From Paucibacter sp. DJ2R-2 (GTDB lineage: Bacteria > Pseudomonadota > Gammaproteobacteria > Burkholderiales > Burkholderiaceae_C), in the NCBI RefSeq assembly GCF_025717675.1, contig NZ_JAJIRT010000010.1:1-64000 (forward strand): 64,000 nt of DNA, in the 5' to 3' direction. Below are positions 35,510 to 45,698 of this stretch, one piece after another. The notes under the pieces were generated by a model, which saw only the letters and a program-made list of their open reading frames with translations, had not been told where the DNA came from and did no database searches. Within the stretch, counting starts at the first letter, position 1. Each line of letters begins with the position of its first letter. The translations under genes and the position numbers were made by a program.

Positions 35510-35773
35510 ATGAGCACAACTGCGTTTTTCCATAGCGACTCCGGTTGCGTGCGCTTCTGGGTCGAGGTCGCCGGCGTCGAGGTGGGTGCCAGCGTCAGCC
35601 GCGAGGCCTTGCATCACCGCTACCAGGCCCATCGGGTCGATGACGAGCCCTTGGCCACCTATCTGAGCCACATTCCCGAGTTGCAGGCTGCCGTGCACCG
35701 CCGCCTAGCCTTGGGCTCGCGCCCGCCGGTCTTTCTGCGCGAAGCCGACCTGCGCGAGTTGCCGGCACCCTGA
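35510..35773 (+). CDS. Small DUF1488-like protein
   Basis: This is an 87-residue soluble protein. The pattern [26 protein letters not shown], then a helix with [19 protein letters not shown] and a closing VFLREADL, recalls DUF1488 proteins, which have no assigned function; I hold this tentatively. The ATG at 35510 gives a normal length for that family. It is divergent from acnA across about 130 bp, which may contain both promoters. Confidence 0.6.
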   Translation: MSTTAFFHSDSGCVRFWVEVAGVEVGASVSREALHHRYQAHRVDDEPLATYLSHIPELQAAVHRRLALGSRPPVFLREADLRELPAP

Positions 35774-35938
35774 TCTCGCTGCGGTGCTGCGGCGGCTTGA
35801 ACGACGCTTGCTGCTGCTGTTTTGGCGCTGACATTCGTTTTGCGCATAAGCAAGGTCGAAATCTTTGCTTCGCTCGGAGCCGCGGTTTTTCTACAGTGGC
35901 CTGATCCGCAAACCTTCGGCTTTCCCGCTGCACCTGCC

Positions 35939-36952
35939 ATGACCTTGTTTCGCCGTTCCTTCAACGCACTGAGCCTGGCTGCATTGGGCTTGCTGTCCAT
36001 TCCTGCTCAGGCACAGACGACTCTGCTCAATGTCTCCTACGACCCGACCCGCGAGCTTTACCAGGAGTTCAATGCGGCCTTCACCAAGCAATGGAAGGCC
36101 AAGACCGGCGAGACGGTGACGATCAAGCAATCCCATGGCGGCTCGGGCAAGCAGGCGCGCTCGGTGATCGACGGCCTGGAGGCCGACGTCGTCACCTTGG
36201 CCCTGGCCTATGACATCGATGCCATGCACGATGCTGCCAAACTGGTCCCGGTGGACTGGCAGAAGCGCCTGCCCAACAATGCCAGCCCCTACACCTCGAC
36301 CATCGTGTTCCTCGTGCGCAAGGGCAACCCCAAGCGCATCAACAACTGGCCCGATCTGGCTCGCAGCGGTGTGGATGTGATCACCCCCAACCCCAAGACT
36401 TCGGGCGGCGCCCGCTGGAACTACCTGGCCGCCTGGGGCTTTGCGCTCAAGCAGCCGGGCGGCAATGCCGAATCGGCCAAGGCTTTCGTCAAGCGCATCT
36501 ACGCCAACACCAAGGTGCTGGACTCCGGCGCGCGCGGCTCCACCACCACCTTTGTCGAACGCGGCATTGGTGATGTGCTGATCGCCTGGGAGAACGAGGC
36601 TTATCTGGCCGTCAAGGAACTGGGCCCGGACAAGTTCGAGATCGTCACGCCCAGCCTCTCGGTGCTGGCTGAGCCACCGGTTTCTGTAGTTGACAAGAAC
36701 GTCGACAAGAAGGGCACGCGCAAGCAGGCCCAGGCCTATCTGGACTACCTCTACAGCCCGGAGGGTCAGGAAATCGCCGCCAAGAATTACTACCGCCCGC
36801 GTGACGCCAAGGTGGCCGCCAAGTACGCCAAGCAGTTCGCCAAGGTCAACCTTTTCACCATCGACGAGCTCTTCGGCGGCTGGCGCACGGCCCAGAAGAC
36901 CCACTTTGATGACGGCGGCGTGTTCGACCAGATCTTCACGCCGGGGCGTTGA
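35939..36952 (+). CDS. sbp: Sulfate/thiosulfate ABC transporter substrate-binding protein
   Basis: This 337-residue periplasmic protein has an N-terminal signal peptide ([26 protein letters not shown], cleavage after AQA). The mature protein has the sulfate-binding pattern: [45 protein letters not shown] and [17 protein letters not shown], all phosphate-like-anion contacting segments of the Sbp/CysP family. The permease and ATPase genes cysTWA, which usually follow, are absent here; downstream is a palindromic element and a convergent gene. It could be an unlinked binding protein serving a transporter elsewhere. Confidence 0.93.
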   Translation: MTLFRRSFNALSLAALGLLSIPAQAQTTLLNVSYDPTRELYQEFNAAFTKQWKAKTGETVTIKQSHGGSGKQARSVIDGLEADVVTLALAYDIDAMHDAAKLVPVDWQKRLPNNASPYTSTIVFLVRKGNPKRINNWPDLARSGVDVITPNPKTSGGARWNYLAAWGFALKQPGGNAESAKAFVKRIYANTKVLDSGARGSTTTFVERGIGDVLIAWENEAYLAVKELGPDKFEIVTPSLSVLAEPPVSVVDKNVDKKGTRKQAQAYLDYLYSPEGQEIAAKNYYRPRDAKVAAKYAKQFAKVNLFTIDELFGGWRTAQKTHFDDGGVFDQIFTPGR

Positions 36953-36969
36953 GACCTTAGGTTTGTAGG

Positions 36970-37136
36970 CTGCTAGCGGCACGGAGCCGTCGTTCGCAAC
37001 GAAGTTTCAGCACGCAGAGCCCGCGGAGGACCGCAGAGGACGCTGAGACCAAAAATGCTGCCTTTCTCTCTGCGACCTCTGCGGTCCTCTGCGCACTCTG
37101 CGTCCGTATTCAGCCGCACGCGAACGACCGCTACTT
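36970..37136. repeat. Nested palindromic intergenic element
   Basis: Arm 1 at about 37012-37047 (ACGCAGAGCCCGCGGAGGAC and on) pairs with arm 2 at about 37068-37103 (GTCCTCTGCGCACTCTGCGT at its end). Outside them AGCGG...TCGTTCGC near 36974-36998 pairs with GCGAACGACCGCT near 37121-37133. No gene lies in it. It resembles a mobile or BIME-type intergenic repeat. Confidence 0.55.
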
Positions 37137-37177
37137 GCCGCGAGCAGTGCCCCTATTGATTGGACCTACCGGAAAGG

Positions 37178-37214
37178 AAAACCCCGCCTGGGCTGCTTGC
37201 TCAGGCGGGGTTTT
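37178..37214. terminator. Bidirectional rho-independent terminator
   Basis: AAAACCCCGCCTG (37178-37190), an 11-base loop, CAGGCGGGGTTTT (37202-37214). The perfect 13-bp stem with A and T tracts on either side can act on both strands, ending sbp on plus and the glutamate dehydrogenase gene on minus. Confidence 0.9.
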
Positions 37215-37233
37215 ATCGTGGTCGCAAGAACGC

Positions 37234-40200
37234 TCAAGCCAGGTTGCGCAGCTCTCGCAGGGCGACGGACAGCATGGCCAGGTCCACACCCTTGGCTTCG
37301 CTGAGCTCGGCCAGCAGGCGTTGAGCGCGTTCCAGCGCGGCCTGGTTGCTTTGCTCCCAGGCGCTCAGCTTTTGCTCACCGGCATGGCTCAGCACATCGT
37401 GGGCGATCTGGCGTTGCAGGCCGGCCAGGTCGTCGCCGAGCGCAGCCTTGGCTTGCGTCTGCCAGTAGCTGTCGGTCGGGAGGGCGTCGATCTGCTGGCG
37501 CAGGCGGGCCAGGCCCAGGCGTTCGCCCAGGCTGGCATGCACATCGGCCACTTCGCCCAGGGGCTGCTGGGTGGCGTCGGCAATCTCGGCAATGTCCAGG
37601 GCGGCGAACAAGGCCTCGGCCGTGATCACGGCTTGCGCCAACTCGCTCGGCACACCGGCGGCCACCCAGGCTTCGGCACGCGGCGACTGCAGGGCCTGGG
37701 CTTGCACCCGGGCACGCAAGGCATCCACGGCCGGTGTGAAGCGCTGGAACACCTGCTCCATGGGCTCGGCCAGGCGGCGTGAGCGCAGGAACCAGGTGGT
37801 GGCATGGCTGCCCAAGCGGCCCAGTTCGTTGATCAGCTCCGCCTGCACCGCATCGGGCACCTTGTTGTCCAGGGCCTCGATCTGCAGCCACAGGGGCACG
37901 AAGCCGAAGACTTCTCGGGTGGCAAGGTAGGCGCGCACGATTTGCGCGGGCTTGGCGCCGGTCGATTCGCTCAGGCGGTGCACAAAAGTCGCACCCACGC
38001 GGTTGAGCATGCTGTTCAGCACATGGGTGACGATGATCTCGCGCTTGAGCGGGTGGCGCGGAATCAGGGCCGCGAACTTCTCGCGCAGCAGGGGCGGGAA
38101 GTAGCGCGCCAGGGCGCTGCCGATCCAGGCGTCCTCGGGCAGGTCCGAACTCATCAGCTGATCGGACAGCCACATCTTGCTGTAGGCCAGAAGGACGGCC
38201 ATTTCCGGGCTGGTGAGACCGATGCCGCGGGCCTTGCGTTCCTTGATCTCGTCGTCGGTGGGCAGGAACTCGATGGCGCGGTTGAGCTGACCATTGCGTT
38301 CCAGATAGCGGATGAAGCGCGTCTGAGAGTCGATCAGGCTGACGCCCTGACGGCCGGCGATGGACAGCGCTTGCGTCTGGAAGTAGTTGTCGCGCAGCAC
38401 CAATGCGGCGACATCGTCGGTCATCTGCGGCAGCAGGGCATTGCGCTGCTTGGCCGTCATCTCGCCGTCGCCGGTGGCCAGTCCCAGCAAGATCTTGATG
38501 TTGACCTCATGGTCCGAGGTGTCCACGCCGGCCGAGTTGTCGATCGCATCGGTGTTGATGCGCACACCGTGCAGCGCCGCCTCGACCCGGCCGCGCTGGG
38601 TGCAGCCCAGATTGCCACCTTCGGCCACCACCTTGCAGCGCAAGTCGGCGCCGTTGATGCGCAAGGCATCGTTGGCGCGGTCGCCGACATCGGCATGGCT
38701 CTCGCCGCTGCTCTTGATGTAGGTGCCGATGCCGCCGTTGTAGAGCAGGTCCACGGGCGCCTTGAGGATGGCGCTGAGCAGTTCGGTGGGCGCCAGGCGC
38801 TCGGCCTCGATGCCCAGCACGGCGCGCGCCTGCGGCGAGATCGGGATCGACTTTTCCGAGCGGGCCCAGACACCGCCGCCGTCCGAGATCAGGCTGGCGT
38901 CGTAGTCGGCCCAGCTGGAGCGCGGCAGCTTGAACAGGCGGTCGCGCTCGGCAAAGCTCTTGGCCGCATCGGGATTGGGGTCGATGAAGACATGGCGGTG
39001 GTCAAAGGCGGCCACCAGGCGGATGTGCGGCGACAGCAGCATGCCGTTGCCGAACACATCGCCCGACATATCGCCCACGCCGACCACGGTGAACTCCTGG
39101 CTCTGAGTGTCCAGGCCCATTTCGCGGAAATGGCGCTTGACAGATTCCCAGGCGCCGCGGGCGGTGATGCCCATGGCCTTGTGGTCATAGCCGATCGAGC
39201 CGCCCGAGGCAAAGGCGTCGCCCAGCCAGTGGCCGTATTCGGCGCTGACCGCGTTGGCGTAGTCGGAGAAGGTGGCCGTGCCCTTGTCGGCGGCGACCAC
39301 GAGGTAAGGGTCGTCCTCATCTATGCGCAGCACTTGCGGTGGTGGCACGACCTGACCCCCAGCGTAGTTGTCGGTCAAGTCCAGCAGGGCGCGCAGATAG
39401 TCCTGGTAGCAGGCCACGCCTTCCTTCATGAAGGCCTCGCGGTCGCTGGCCGGCGGCGCCTTCTTCAGCACAAAGCCGCCCTTGCTGCCCACCGGCACGA
39501 TGACGGTGTTCTTGACCATCTGCGCCTTCACCAGGCCCAGCACCTCGGTGCGGAAGTCGTCCGGCCGGTCAGACCAGCGCAGGCCGCCCCGGGCGACTTT
39601 GCCGCCGCGCAGGTGGATGCCTTCGAAGCGCGGCGAGTAGGCAAAGATCTCGTACAGCGGCCGCGGCTCGGGCAGGCCCGGCACCTTGGCCGAGTCGAGC
39701 TTGAAGCTGACGAAGCTGCGGCGTGCGCCCGGTGCACCCGAGTGGCCGACGCCGGTGCGCCAGAAATTGGTGCGCAGCGTGGCCAGGATCAGGGCCAGCA
39801 GCTGGCGCAGCACGCGGTCTTCCTGCAGATTGGAGACCTTCTCGAGCGCCTTCTCGATGCCGTTGACCTGTGCCGTCGCGCCAGCGGCGTCATGGGCCTC
39901 GGGGTCGAAGCGCAGCTTGAACAGGCCCACCAGCATGCGGGCGATGCGCGGGTGCGCGGCCAGGGTGGCCTCGATGCTGGCCTGCGAGAGCGCAAAGCCG
40001 ATCTGGCGCAGGTATTTGGCATAGGCGCGCAGCACCACGATTTCGTCGCTGGCCAGGCCGGCGCGCAGCACCAGGCGGTTGAAGTCGTCGTTCTCGACCT
40101 CGCCGCGGAAGACCCGGGCGAAGGTGTCCTCAAACAGCTTGGACAGGGCCTCGGGGTCGATCTCGTCGGACACCGCAGCCTGCAGCTGGAAGTCGTGCAG

Positions 40201-42063
40201 GGACACGCTGTCGGCGCCGTCGCCGGCGTCGGCGGACGCGGCGTCAGCGATGCGGTGGTTGTGCTCGCCCAGCACGCGCACGCCCATGTGTTCCAGCATG
40301 GGCAGGCTGTCGGACAGCACCACGGCGCCGCCGCGGCGGTAGACCTTGAAGCCCAGGCTGCCGGCCTCGCCACCCAGCGGGCGGTAGAGGGCCAGGGCCA
40401 GCGGGTTGTCGCCATTCAGGCCGGCGATCTTCAGCACATCGGGCACGGCGGCGCGGGCGCTGACGCGCTCGCGGTAGCCGGCCGGGAAACCGGCGCCCCA
40501 GCGCTTGAAGAGCTCCAGGCCGCGCGCCTCGCCTTCGGCGTCGATCAGGGCGTCGCGCAGATCGTCGTCCCAGCGGCGGGCCGCGGCGGTCAGCTTGGCC
40601 TCGATGTCACGGCGCTCGTACAAGGGCACCTGGCCGGGTGTGGTGCGCACGGTGAAGTGGATGCGGGCCAGCACGGCGTCGCTGAGCTGCACATCGAACT
40701 CGGCGCTGGTGCCGCTGAAGACCTGCATCAGGATGCGCTGGAACTTGATGCGCATGTCCGTGGAATAGGCCTCGCGCGGCACATAGACCAGGCAGCTGAA
40801 GAAGCGCTCGAAGGGGTCGCGGCAAACGAACAGGCGCAGACGCTGGCGTTCGCCCAAGGCGAGGATGCCCAGGGCGGTTTCGTAGAGCTCGTCGTCGGAG
40901 ATCTGGTAGAGGTCGTCGCGCGGGTAGGTCTCCAGGATGTGCTGCAAGGCTTTGGCCAGATGGCCACCCGGCGGCAGGCCGGCGCGCGTGGTGATGGCGC
41001 CGACACGGCTGCGCAGGATGGGCGTTTCCGACACCCGTGCGCTGTAGGCGGTGGAGGTGAAGAGTCCGATGAAGCGGTGCTCGCCGATCACCTCGCCGGC
41101 GGCGTTGTAGCGCTTGACGCCGACGTAATCGGTGTAGCCGGCGCGGTGCACGGTGGAGCGGGTGTTGGCCTTGGTGACCATGACGGTCGGCTCGGGCGCG
41201 CGCGCCATGGCGCGGGCATTGGCCGGCAGCAGCGAGAAGCTGCTGGAGAGCTTTTCCTCGGCGGTCTCGCGCAGCAGGCCCAGGCCGCTGCCGGGCTGCA
41301 GGCTCAGCGCTTCCTTGCCTTCATCGAAGACCAGGTCGTGGCAGCGGTAGCCGAGAAGGGTCATGTGGTCGTCGGCCAGCCAGTCCAGGAAGGCCACGCT
41401 TTCCTGAATATGGGCGGCGCGCAGGCTGGCCGGCGCCGCGCGCACTTCGTCGATGACCTGGCGCAGGCGCGCCACCATGGGCTTCCAGTCTTCCACGGCG
41501 GTGCGCACATCGGCCAGCACACGCTCGAGGCCGGCCACCAGTTCCTGGCGCTGCTGCACGTCGATGATGCGGTCCACCTCGATATGCATCCAGGACTCAC
41601 GGGCTCCGCCGGTCTCGCCCTCGCGGCGCGGACCGATGGCCTTGAGCTGGCCCTGGCTGTCGCGCTCGACGGCAAAGATGGGGTGGATGATCAGGTGCAG
41701 GGTCAGGCCTTGCCGGTTGATCTCCATGGTCGTGGTGTCGACCAGAAACGGCATGTCGTCATTGACGATGTCGATGACCGAATGGCGCGAGGCCCAGCCA
41801 TGTTCGGCGACCGAGGGGCTCTGCACCCGCACCAGGGTCTGGCCGGGCAGGCGCTTGGCGCCGAACTGCAGATGCGAAAGCAGGGCGCCGAGCAGGTCCT
41901 CGGGCGTGCGGGCCAGCAGGTCTTCGGGGTCGAGGCGGGCGAAATACTCGCGGCCGAAACTCTCGATCAAGCCCTTTTGCTCGGCGGCCAGCGGGCGGCT
42001 GGCGGCCAGGGCCAGCACGGTGTCGATGCGTTCGCTTTGCAGCGCTTCTTGGGGGTCGGTCAT
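37234..42063 (-). CDS. gdhB: NAD-specific glutamate dehydrogenase, large type
   Basis: This 1609-residue enzyme is the about 180-kDa bacterial type that oxidises glutamate to 2-oxoglutarate and ammonia. It has a long N-terminal ACT-like regulatory region (HSVIDIVNDDMPFLVDTTTMEIN), then the catalytic core with GGLRWSDRPDDFRTEVLGLVKAQMVKN and PVGSKGGFVLKK (Gly-rich loop and active lysine), then KVVAEGGNLG of the nucleotide-binding domain. AAGGAG precedes ATG 42063; upstream in-frame extension is not family-like. It is a single-gene unit ended by the terminator at 37178-37214. Two weak variants of the dispersed motif lie inside (39344-39359, 41699-41715). Confidence 0.95.
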   Translation of the reverse strand: MTDPQEALQSERIDTVLALAASRPLAAEQKGLIESFGREYFARLDPEDLLARTPEDLLGALLSHLQFGAKRLPGQTLVRVQSPSVAEHGWASRHSVIDIVNDDMPFLVDTTTMEINRQGLTLHLIIHPIFAVERDSQGQLKAIGPRREGETGGARESWMHIEVDRIIDVQQRQELVAGLERVLADVRTAVEDWKPMVARLRQVIDEVRAAPASLRAAHIQESVAFLDWLADDHMTLLGYRCHDLVFDEGKEALSLQPGSGLGLLRETAEEKLSSSFSLLPANARAMARAPEPTVMVTKANTRSTVHRAGYTDYVGVKRYNAAGEVIGEHRFIGLFTSTAYSARVSETPILRSRVGAITTRAGLPPGGHLAKALQHILETYPRDDLYQISDDELYETALGILALGERQRLRLFVCRDPFERFFSCLVYVPREAYSTDMRIKFQRILMQVFSGTSAEFDVQLSDAVLARIHFTVRTTPGQVPLYERRDIEAKLTAAARRWDDDLRDALIDAEGEARGLELFKRWGAGFPAGYRERVSARAAVPDVLKIAGLNGDNPLALALYRPLGGEAGSLGFKVYRRGGAVVLSDSLPMLEHMGVRVLGEHNHRIADAASADAGDGADSVSLHDFQLQAAVSDEIDPEALSKLFEDTFARVFRGEVENDDFNRLVLRAGLASDEIVVLRAYAKYLRQIGFALSQASIEATLAAHPRIARMLVGLFKLRFDPEAHDAAGATAQVNGIEKALEKVSNLQEDRVLRQLLALILATLRTNFWRTGVGHSGAPGARRSFVSFKLDSAKVPGLPEPRPLYEIFAYSPRFEGIHLRGGKVARGGLRWSDRPDDFRTEVLGLVKAQMVKNTVIVPVGSKGGFVLKKAPPASDREAFMKEGVACYQDYLRALLDLTDNYAGGQVVPPPQVLRIDEDDPYLVVAADKGTATFSDYANAVSAEYGHWLGDAFASGGSIGYDHKAMGITARGAWESVKRHFREMGLDTQSQEFTVVGVGDMSGDVFGNGMLLSPHIRLVAAFDHRHVFIDPNPDAAKSFAERDRLFKLPRSSWADYDASLISDGGGVWARSEKSIPISPQARAVLGIEAERLAPTELLSAILKAPVDLLYNGGIGTYIKSSGESHADVGDRANDALRINGADLRCKVVAEGGNLGCTQRGRVEAALHGVRINTDAIDNSAGVDTSDHEVNIKILLGLATGDGEMTAKQRNALLPQMTDDVAALVLRDNYFQTQALSIAGRQGVSLIDSQTRFIRYLERNGQLNRAIEFLPTDDEIKERKARGIGLTSPEMAVLLAYSKMWLSDQLMSSDLPEDAWIGSALARYFPPLLREKFAALIPRHPLKREIIVTHVLNSMLNRVGATFVHRLSESTGAKPAQIVRAYLATREVFGFVPLWLQIEALDNKVPDAVQAELINELGRLGSHATTWFLRSRRLAEPMEQVFQRFTPAVDALRARVQAQALQSPRAEAWVAAGVPSELAQAVITAEALFAALDIAEIADATQQPLGEVADVHASLGERLGLARLRQQIDALPTDSYWQTQAKAALGDDLAGLQRQIAHDVLSHAGEQKLSAWEQSNQAALERAQRLLAELSEAKGVDLAMLSVALRELRNLA

Positions 42064-42182
42064 TGCTCTTGTCTCCTTGGAAGGATGCTTGTGTGTCCAG
42101 TGTGCCTGGGCATTGCGACAGCCATTTAACCAGCAAGCGAGGCTTCTCGGTTTGAGAAGACGCAGGGTCAGGCCTTGCCGGC

Positions 42183-43928
42183 TCAGACGGACTTCAGGGT
42201 TTTCGGCGTCTCGCTGGAAAACTGCAGCCCAGCCAGCCAGTCGCTGACCTTGCGCTCCAGCAGCTCCAGGGGCAGGGCGCCGCTGTCCAGCAGCATGTCG
42301 TGGAAGGCGCGCAGATCGAAGCGTTCGCCCAGCGCCCGCTCGGCCCGGGCGCGCAGGGCCAGCATGTGCAGCTGGCCGATCTTGTAGGACAGGGCCTGGC
42401 CGGGCCAGCCGATGTAGCGGTCCACCTCGTTGACGATGTCCAGCTCGCTCTTGGGCGCATGGTGGCGGAAGTAGTCGATGGCCTGCTCGCGGCTCCAGCC
42501 CATGGCATGCAGGCCGGTGTCCAGCACCAGGCGCACAGCGCGCCACATGTCGTAGCTGAGCTGGCCGAAGCGCGAATACGGGTCTTGGTAGAGCCCCAGC
42601 TCATAGCCCAGGCGCTCGCTGTACAGCGCCCAGCCTTCCAGGTAGGCGTTGTAGCCGGCAAAGCGGCGGAACTTGGGCAGCTCGCCCAGCTCCTGAGCCA
42701 GGGCCAGCTGCAGGTGATGGCCGGGCATGGCCTCGTGGCTGGTCAGCACCTCGATCTCAAACTTGGGCCGCATCTCCGGCCGGTAGAGGTTCACGTAGTA
42801 GTAACCGGCGCGGCGGCCGTCATCGGACGGGGCGCTGTAGTAGGCCGCCGTGGTGTTGGGCGCGCTGCTCATGGGAATCGGCCTCACACCGTAAGGCATG
42901 CGCGGCAGCTTGCCGAAGAGCTTGGGCAGTTCGGGCTCGATTTTTTTGGCCGCCATCACATAGGCGCAGAAGAGTTCGTCTTCGCTCTGGCAGTAGTGGC
43001 GCGGGTCGCTGCGCAGCTGCTCGAAGAACTCGGGCTGGCTGCCCTCGAAACCCAGCTCGTCCATCACCGCCTGCATCTCGGCCTGGATGCGCCCCACTTC
43101 GGCCAGGCCGATGGCGTGGATGTCCTCGGCACTCAGCGTGGTGCTGGTGTGGAAGGCGATGCGGTTGGCGTAGTAGGCCTCGCCGTCCGGGCTGTCCCAG
43201 ATGCCCACGCTCTCGCGGCAGGCGGGCAGGTAGAGCTCGGCAAACAGGCTGCGAAAGCGCTGGTAAGCCGGCAGCACGGACTCGGCGATCACCTGGCGCG
43301 CTTCGGCCTGCAGGGCCTCGGCCTCCTCGGGCGCGATGCGCGCCGGCAGCTGGCGGAAAGCGCTGAAAAACGGGCTCAGCTCGGGCTCGTTGACGCACTG
43401 GCAGTCCAGCTGGGGCAGCACGCGTTCCATCAGCAGGCGCGGCTGGGTGCGGCCGCTGGCCGCGGCGCGTTCCAGCAGCTCGCCGTACTGCTGCAGATAG
43501 GCCGGCAGGCCACGCAGGCGCTGCAGCCAGACCTCGAAGTCGGCCGCCGTGTCCAGCGGCATCAGCTCGGCCACTTCGTTGAGGGCCTGCGGCCCTTCGC
43601 GGGCGGAGATCGCCCAGGCGAGTGGCTGGAAGGGAAGGACATCGAGCCGGGCGCGCAGTTCATGGCGGAACAGCTGGGCGTTGAGCCGTTCGCTGTCGGG
43701 CAGACCGGCCGCCTCGATGGCATCGAGCTCGGCCAGGGCCGCGCGGTTGTCGGCCTCGCTGCGCGCCTGCGCCTCCTCGGACAAATCGGGCCAGAGCGCG
43801 TTGTAGCGTGGGTCGCCGATATAGCTGGCCTGCAGCGGGTTCTCGGCCAGCTCGCGTTCCCAGCAGCGCTCGAACAGGGCATGCAGGCGTTCTTGCAAGA
43901 GGGCGGAGTTGCTGGGCGTGTTGGACAT
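42183..43928 (-). CDS. DUF885-family predicted metallohydrolase
   Basis: This 581-residue protein carries the DUF885 active-site motif HEAMPGHHLQ (about 408-417, a zinc-peptidase-like HExxxGH arrangement) and conserved surroundings EGWALYSERLGYELGLYQDP and VDRYIGWPGQALSYKIGQL. Family members are thought to be zinc peptidases, many of them secreted. Here the N-terminus (MSNTPSNSALLQERL) has no signal peptide, so a cytosolic form is likely. It is transcribed opposite to the following DUF1800 gene. Confidence 0.9.
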   Translation of the reverse strand: MSNTPSNSALLQERLHALFERCWERELAENPLQASYIGDPRYNALWPDLSEEAQARSEADNRAALAELDAIEAAGLPDSERLNAQLFRHELRARLDVLPFQPLAWAISAREGPQALNEVAELMPLDTAADFEVWLQRLRGLPAYLQQYGELLERAAASGRTQPRLLMERVLPQLDCQCVNEPELSPFFSAFRQLPARIAPEEAEALQAEARQVIAESVLPAYQRFRSLFAELYLPACRESVGIWDSPDGEAYYANRIAFHTSTTLSAEDIHAIGLAEVGRIQAEMQAVMDELGFEGSQPEFFEQLRSDPRHYCQSEDELFCAYVMAAKKIEPELPKLFGKLPRMPYGVRPIPMSSAPNTTAAYYSAPSDDGRRAGYYYVNLYRPEMRPKFEIEVLTSHEAMPGHHLQLALAQELGELPKFRRFAGYNAYLEGWALYSERLGYELGLYQDPYSRFGQLSYDMWRAVRLVLDTGLHAMGWSREQAIDYFRHHAPKSELDIVNEVDRYIGWPGQALSYKIGQLHMLALRARAERALGERFDLRAFHDMLLDSGALPLELLERKVSDWLAGLQFSSETPKTLKSV

Positions 43929-44080
43929 GACGGGGCGGGCATGGCGTTGCGATGCGTCATCGTATGCCAGGCCCGCGCTGCGCCTGGCTTGCAGAACTTT
44001 GCAAAGCAGACAAAGAGCCGGGGCCGTCCCGGCCTGATGATGGGCGCCTGAACCCGGCTGGTCGCAGGAGTGCTTTGCAG

Positions 44081-45655
44081 ATGATCACGAGACGAACTGG
44101 ATTGAGCGGCGGCCTGATGGCGCTGAGTGGACTGGGCGGACTTCTAGGCGGGCAGGGGCCAGCCCTTGCTCAGCCCCAGAGGCCTGCTGCCGACCCCATG
44201 AGCGCAGAAGAGCGCGCCTGGCATGCCTTGTCGCGCCTGAGCTATGGGCCGCGTTCGGCCGAGCTGCAGGACCTTCAGCGTCTGGGCCCCCAGGCCTGGC
44301 TGGAGCAGTTTCTGGCCAAGCAGCTGCGTGGCAGCGCCGGGGGTCAGGTCTTGCCTGAGGCCGTGCAGACCCGGCTCCAGGGGCTGGAAACACTGGGGCT
44401 GAGCCAGGCGCAGCTCTTGGATCGCTACCAAGAGGCACGGCGACTGGCTCGCTTGCAAGCTGCGGCTTCGGCCAGCAGTGCGCCCTCAGCCGAGCAAGCT
44501 TCCCGCCGCGAGTTGGTCCGCCCCATCCTGGCGCAGGCGGCCGAGCAACGCCTGCTGCGCGCCCTGCACAGCTCGGCCCAGCTGGAAGAGCAGTTGCTGG
44601 AGTTCTGGTTCAACCACTTCAATGTCTTCGCCGGCAAGGGCCCGGTGGCGGCCCTGGTCGGCAGCTATGAGCGCGAGGCGATACGCCCGCATCTCTGGGG
44701 CCGCTTCCGCCAGATGCTGGGGGCCACGGCCAAGCACCCGGCCATGCTGTTCTACCTGGACAACGCTCAGAGCGTCGCGCCGGGCTTCCGCCCGCCCGCT
44801 CGTCTGGGTGACGAACAAGTGGCGCGGCCGCGCGGGCTCAATGAAAACTATGCCCGCGAGCTGATGGAGTTGCACACCCTGGGCGTGGACGGCGGCTACA
44901 GCCAGACAGACGTCACCGAGCTGGCGCGCATGCTGACTGGCTGGACGGTCGATGTGCGTGGGCCGCAAGGGCGAGGCACGGGCGAGCTGTTCGAGTTCGC
45001 CGCACGCCGCCATGACACCGGCCCCAAACAGTGGTTGGGCCGGCCGGTCACGGCGCGCGGCCAGGCCGAGGGCGAATGGGCGCTCGATGTGCTGGCCAGC
45101 CATCCGGCCACCGCCCGCCATCTGAGCCGCAAGCTGGCCCAGGCCTTTGTCGCCGACGAGCCGCCCGAAGCCTTGGTCGCCGAGCTCAGTGCCAAGTTCC
45201 TGAGCAGCGGCGGCGATCTGCGGGCCTGGGTGCAGACCTTGCTGAGCAGCGAGCATTTCTGGCAGCGCGAGCATCTGCACAGCAAGTTCAAGACCCCCTA
45301 TCAGTTCCTGCTCTCGACCCTGCGCGTGCTCGACGCGCAGCCGCAGGATGTGCAGCCCCTGCTTGGCGCGCTGGCCCAGGCCGGCATGCCGCTTTACGGC
45401 GCGGCCACGCCGGACGGCTACAAGAATGTCGCCTCGGCCTGGTTGAATCCGGAGGCCCTGTCCCAGCGCATCCAGTGGCTGAGCCGCTTGAACGAACGCA
45501 CGGCCGGCGTGGACCGTTCAGCGCGGCGCGGCCCGGTTTTGCTGCGCAGCCTGGGCCCCTGGCTTGGTGAAGCCACACGCACCGTGGTCGCGGCCGAGCC
45601 GGCCGAGATGCAGCTGGCCCTCTTGCTGGGCAGCCCGGACTTCATGCGCCGCTGA
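44081..45655 (+). CDS. DUF1800 family exported protein
   Basis: This 524-residue protein has a Tat-type signal (MITRRTGLSGGLMALSGLGGLL..ALAQ). The DUF1800 pattern is clear: RAWHALSRLSYGPRSAELQDLQRLG, LEFWFNHFNVFAGKG, DNAQSVAPG, LNENYARELMELHTLGVDGGYSQTDVTELARMLTGW and HDTGPKQWLG. AGGAG is about 11 bases upstream of ATG 44081. It is followed after 43 bp by the DUF1501 gene, the conserved pair in many bacteria. A copy of the 16-bp dispersed motif is embedded at 44340-44355. The biochemical role is unknown. Confidence 0.92.
   Translation: MITRRTGLSGGLMALSGLGGLLGGQGPALAQPQRPAADPMSAEERAWHALSRLSYGPRSAELQDLQRLGPQAWLEQFLAKQLRGSAGGQVLPEAVQTRLQGLETLGLSQAQLLDRYQEARRLARLQAAASASSAPSAEQASRRELVRPILAQAAEQRLLRALHSSAQLEEQLLEFWFNHFNVFAGKGPVAALVGSYEREAIRPHLWGRFRQMLGATAKHPAMLFYLDNAQSVAPGFRPPARLGDEQVARPRGLNENYARELMELHTLGVDGGYSQTDVTELARMLTGWTVDVRGPQGRGTGELFEFAARRHDTGPKQWLGRPVTARGQAEGEWALDVLASHPATARHLSRKLAQAFVADEPPEALVAELSAKFLSSGGDLRAWVQTLLSSEHFWQREHLHSKFKTPYQFLLSTLRVLDAQPQDVQPLLGALAQAGMPLYGAATPDGYKNVASAWLNPEALSQRIQWLSRLNERTAGVDRSARRGPVLLRSLGPWLGEATRTVVAAEPAEMQLALLLGSPDFMRR
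44340..44355 (+). repeat. Copy of dispersed 16-bp motif inside the DUF1800 gene
   Basis: GGGGTCAGGTCTTGCC in the sense orientation encodes GQVLP, the same peptide as the copy in the tape-measure gene. Confidence 0.6.
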
Positions 45656-45698
45656 ACGCGCCTTTTGATTCACTCGCCATCTTCAGGAGTTGCTGTCC

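Noticed and set aside
36953-37233. Small RNA gene between sbp and glutamate dehydrogenase
   Set aside because: The hairpins are explained by a palindromic element and a shared terminator; no promoter is visible.
37804-42129. Long plus-strand open frame opposite the glutamate dehydrogenase gene
   Set aside because: It is an antisense artefact of high GC content; the minus-strand product is a clear family member.
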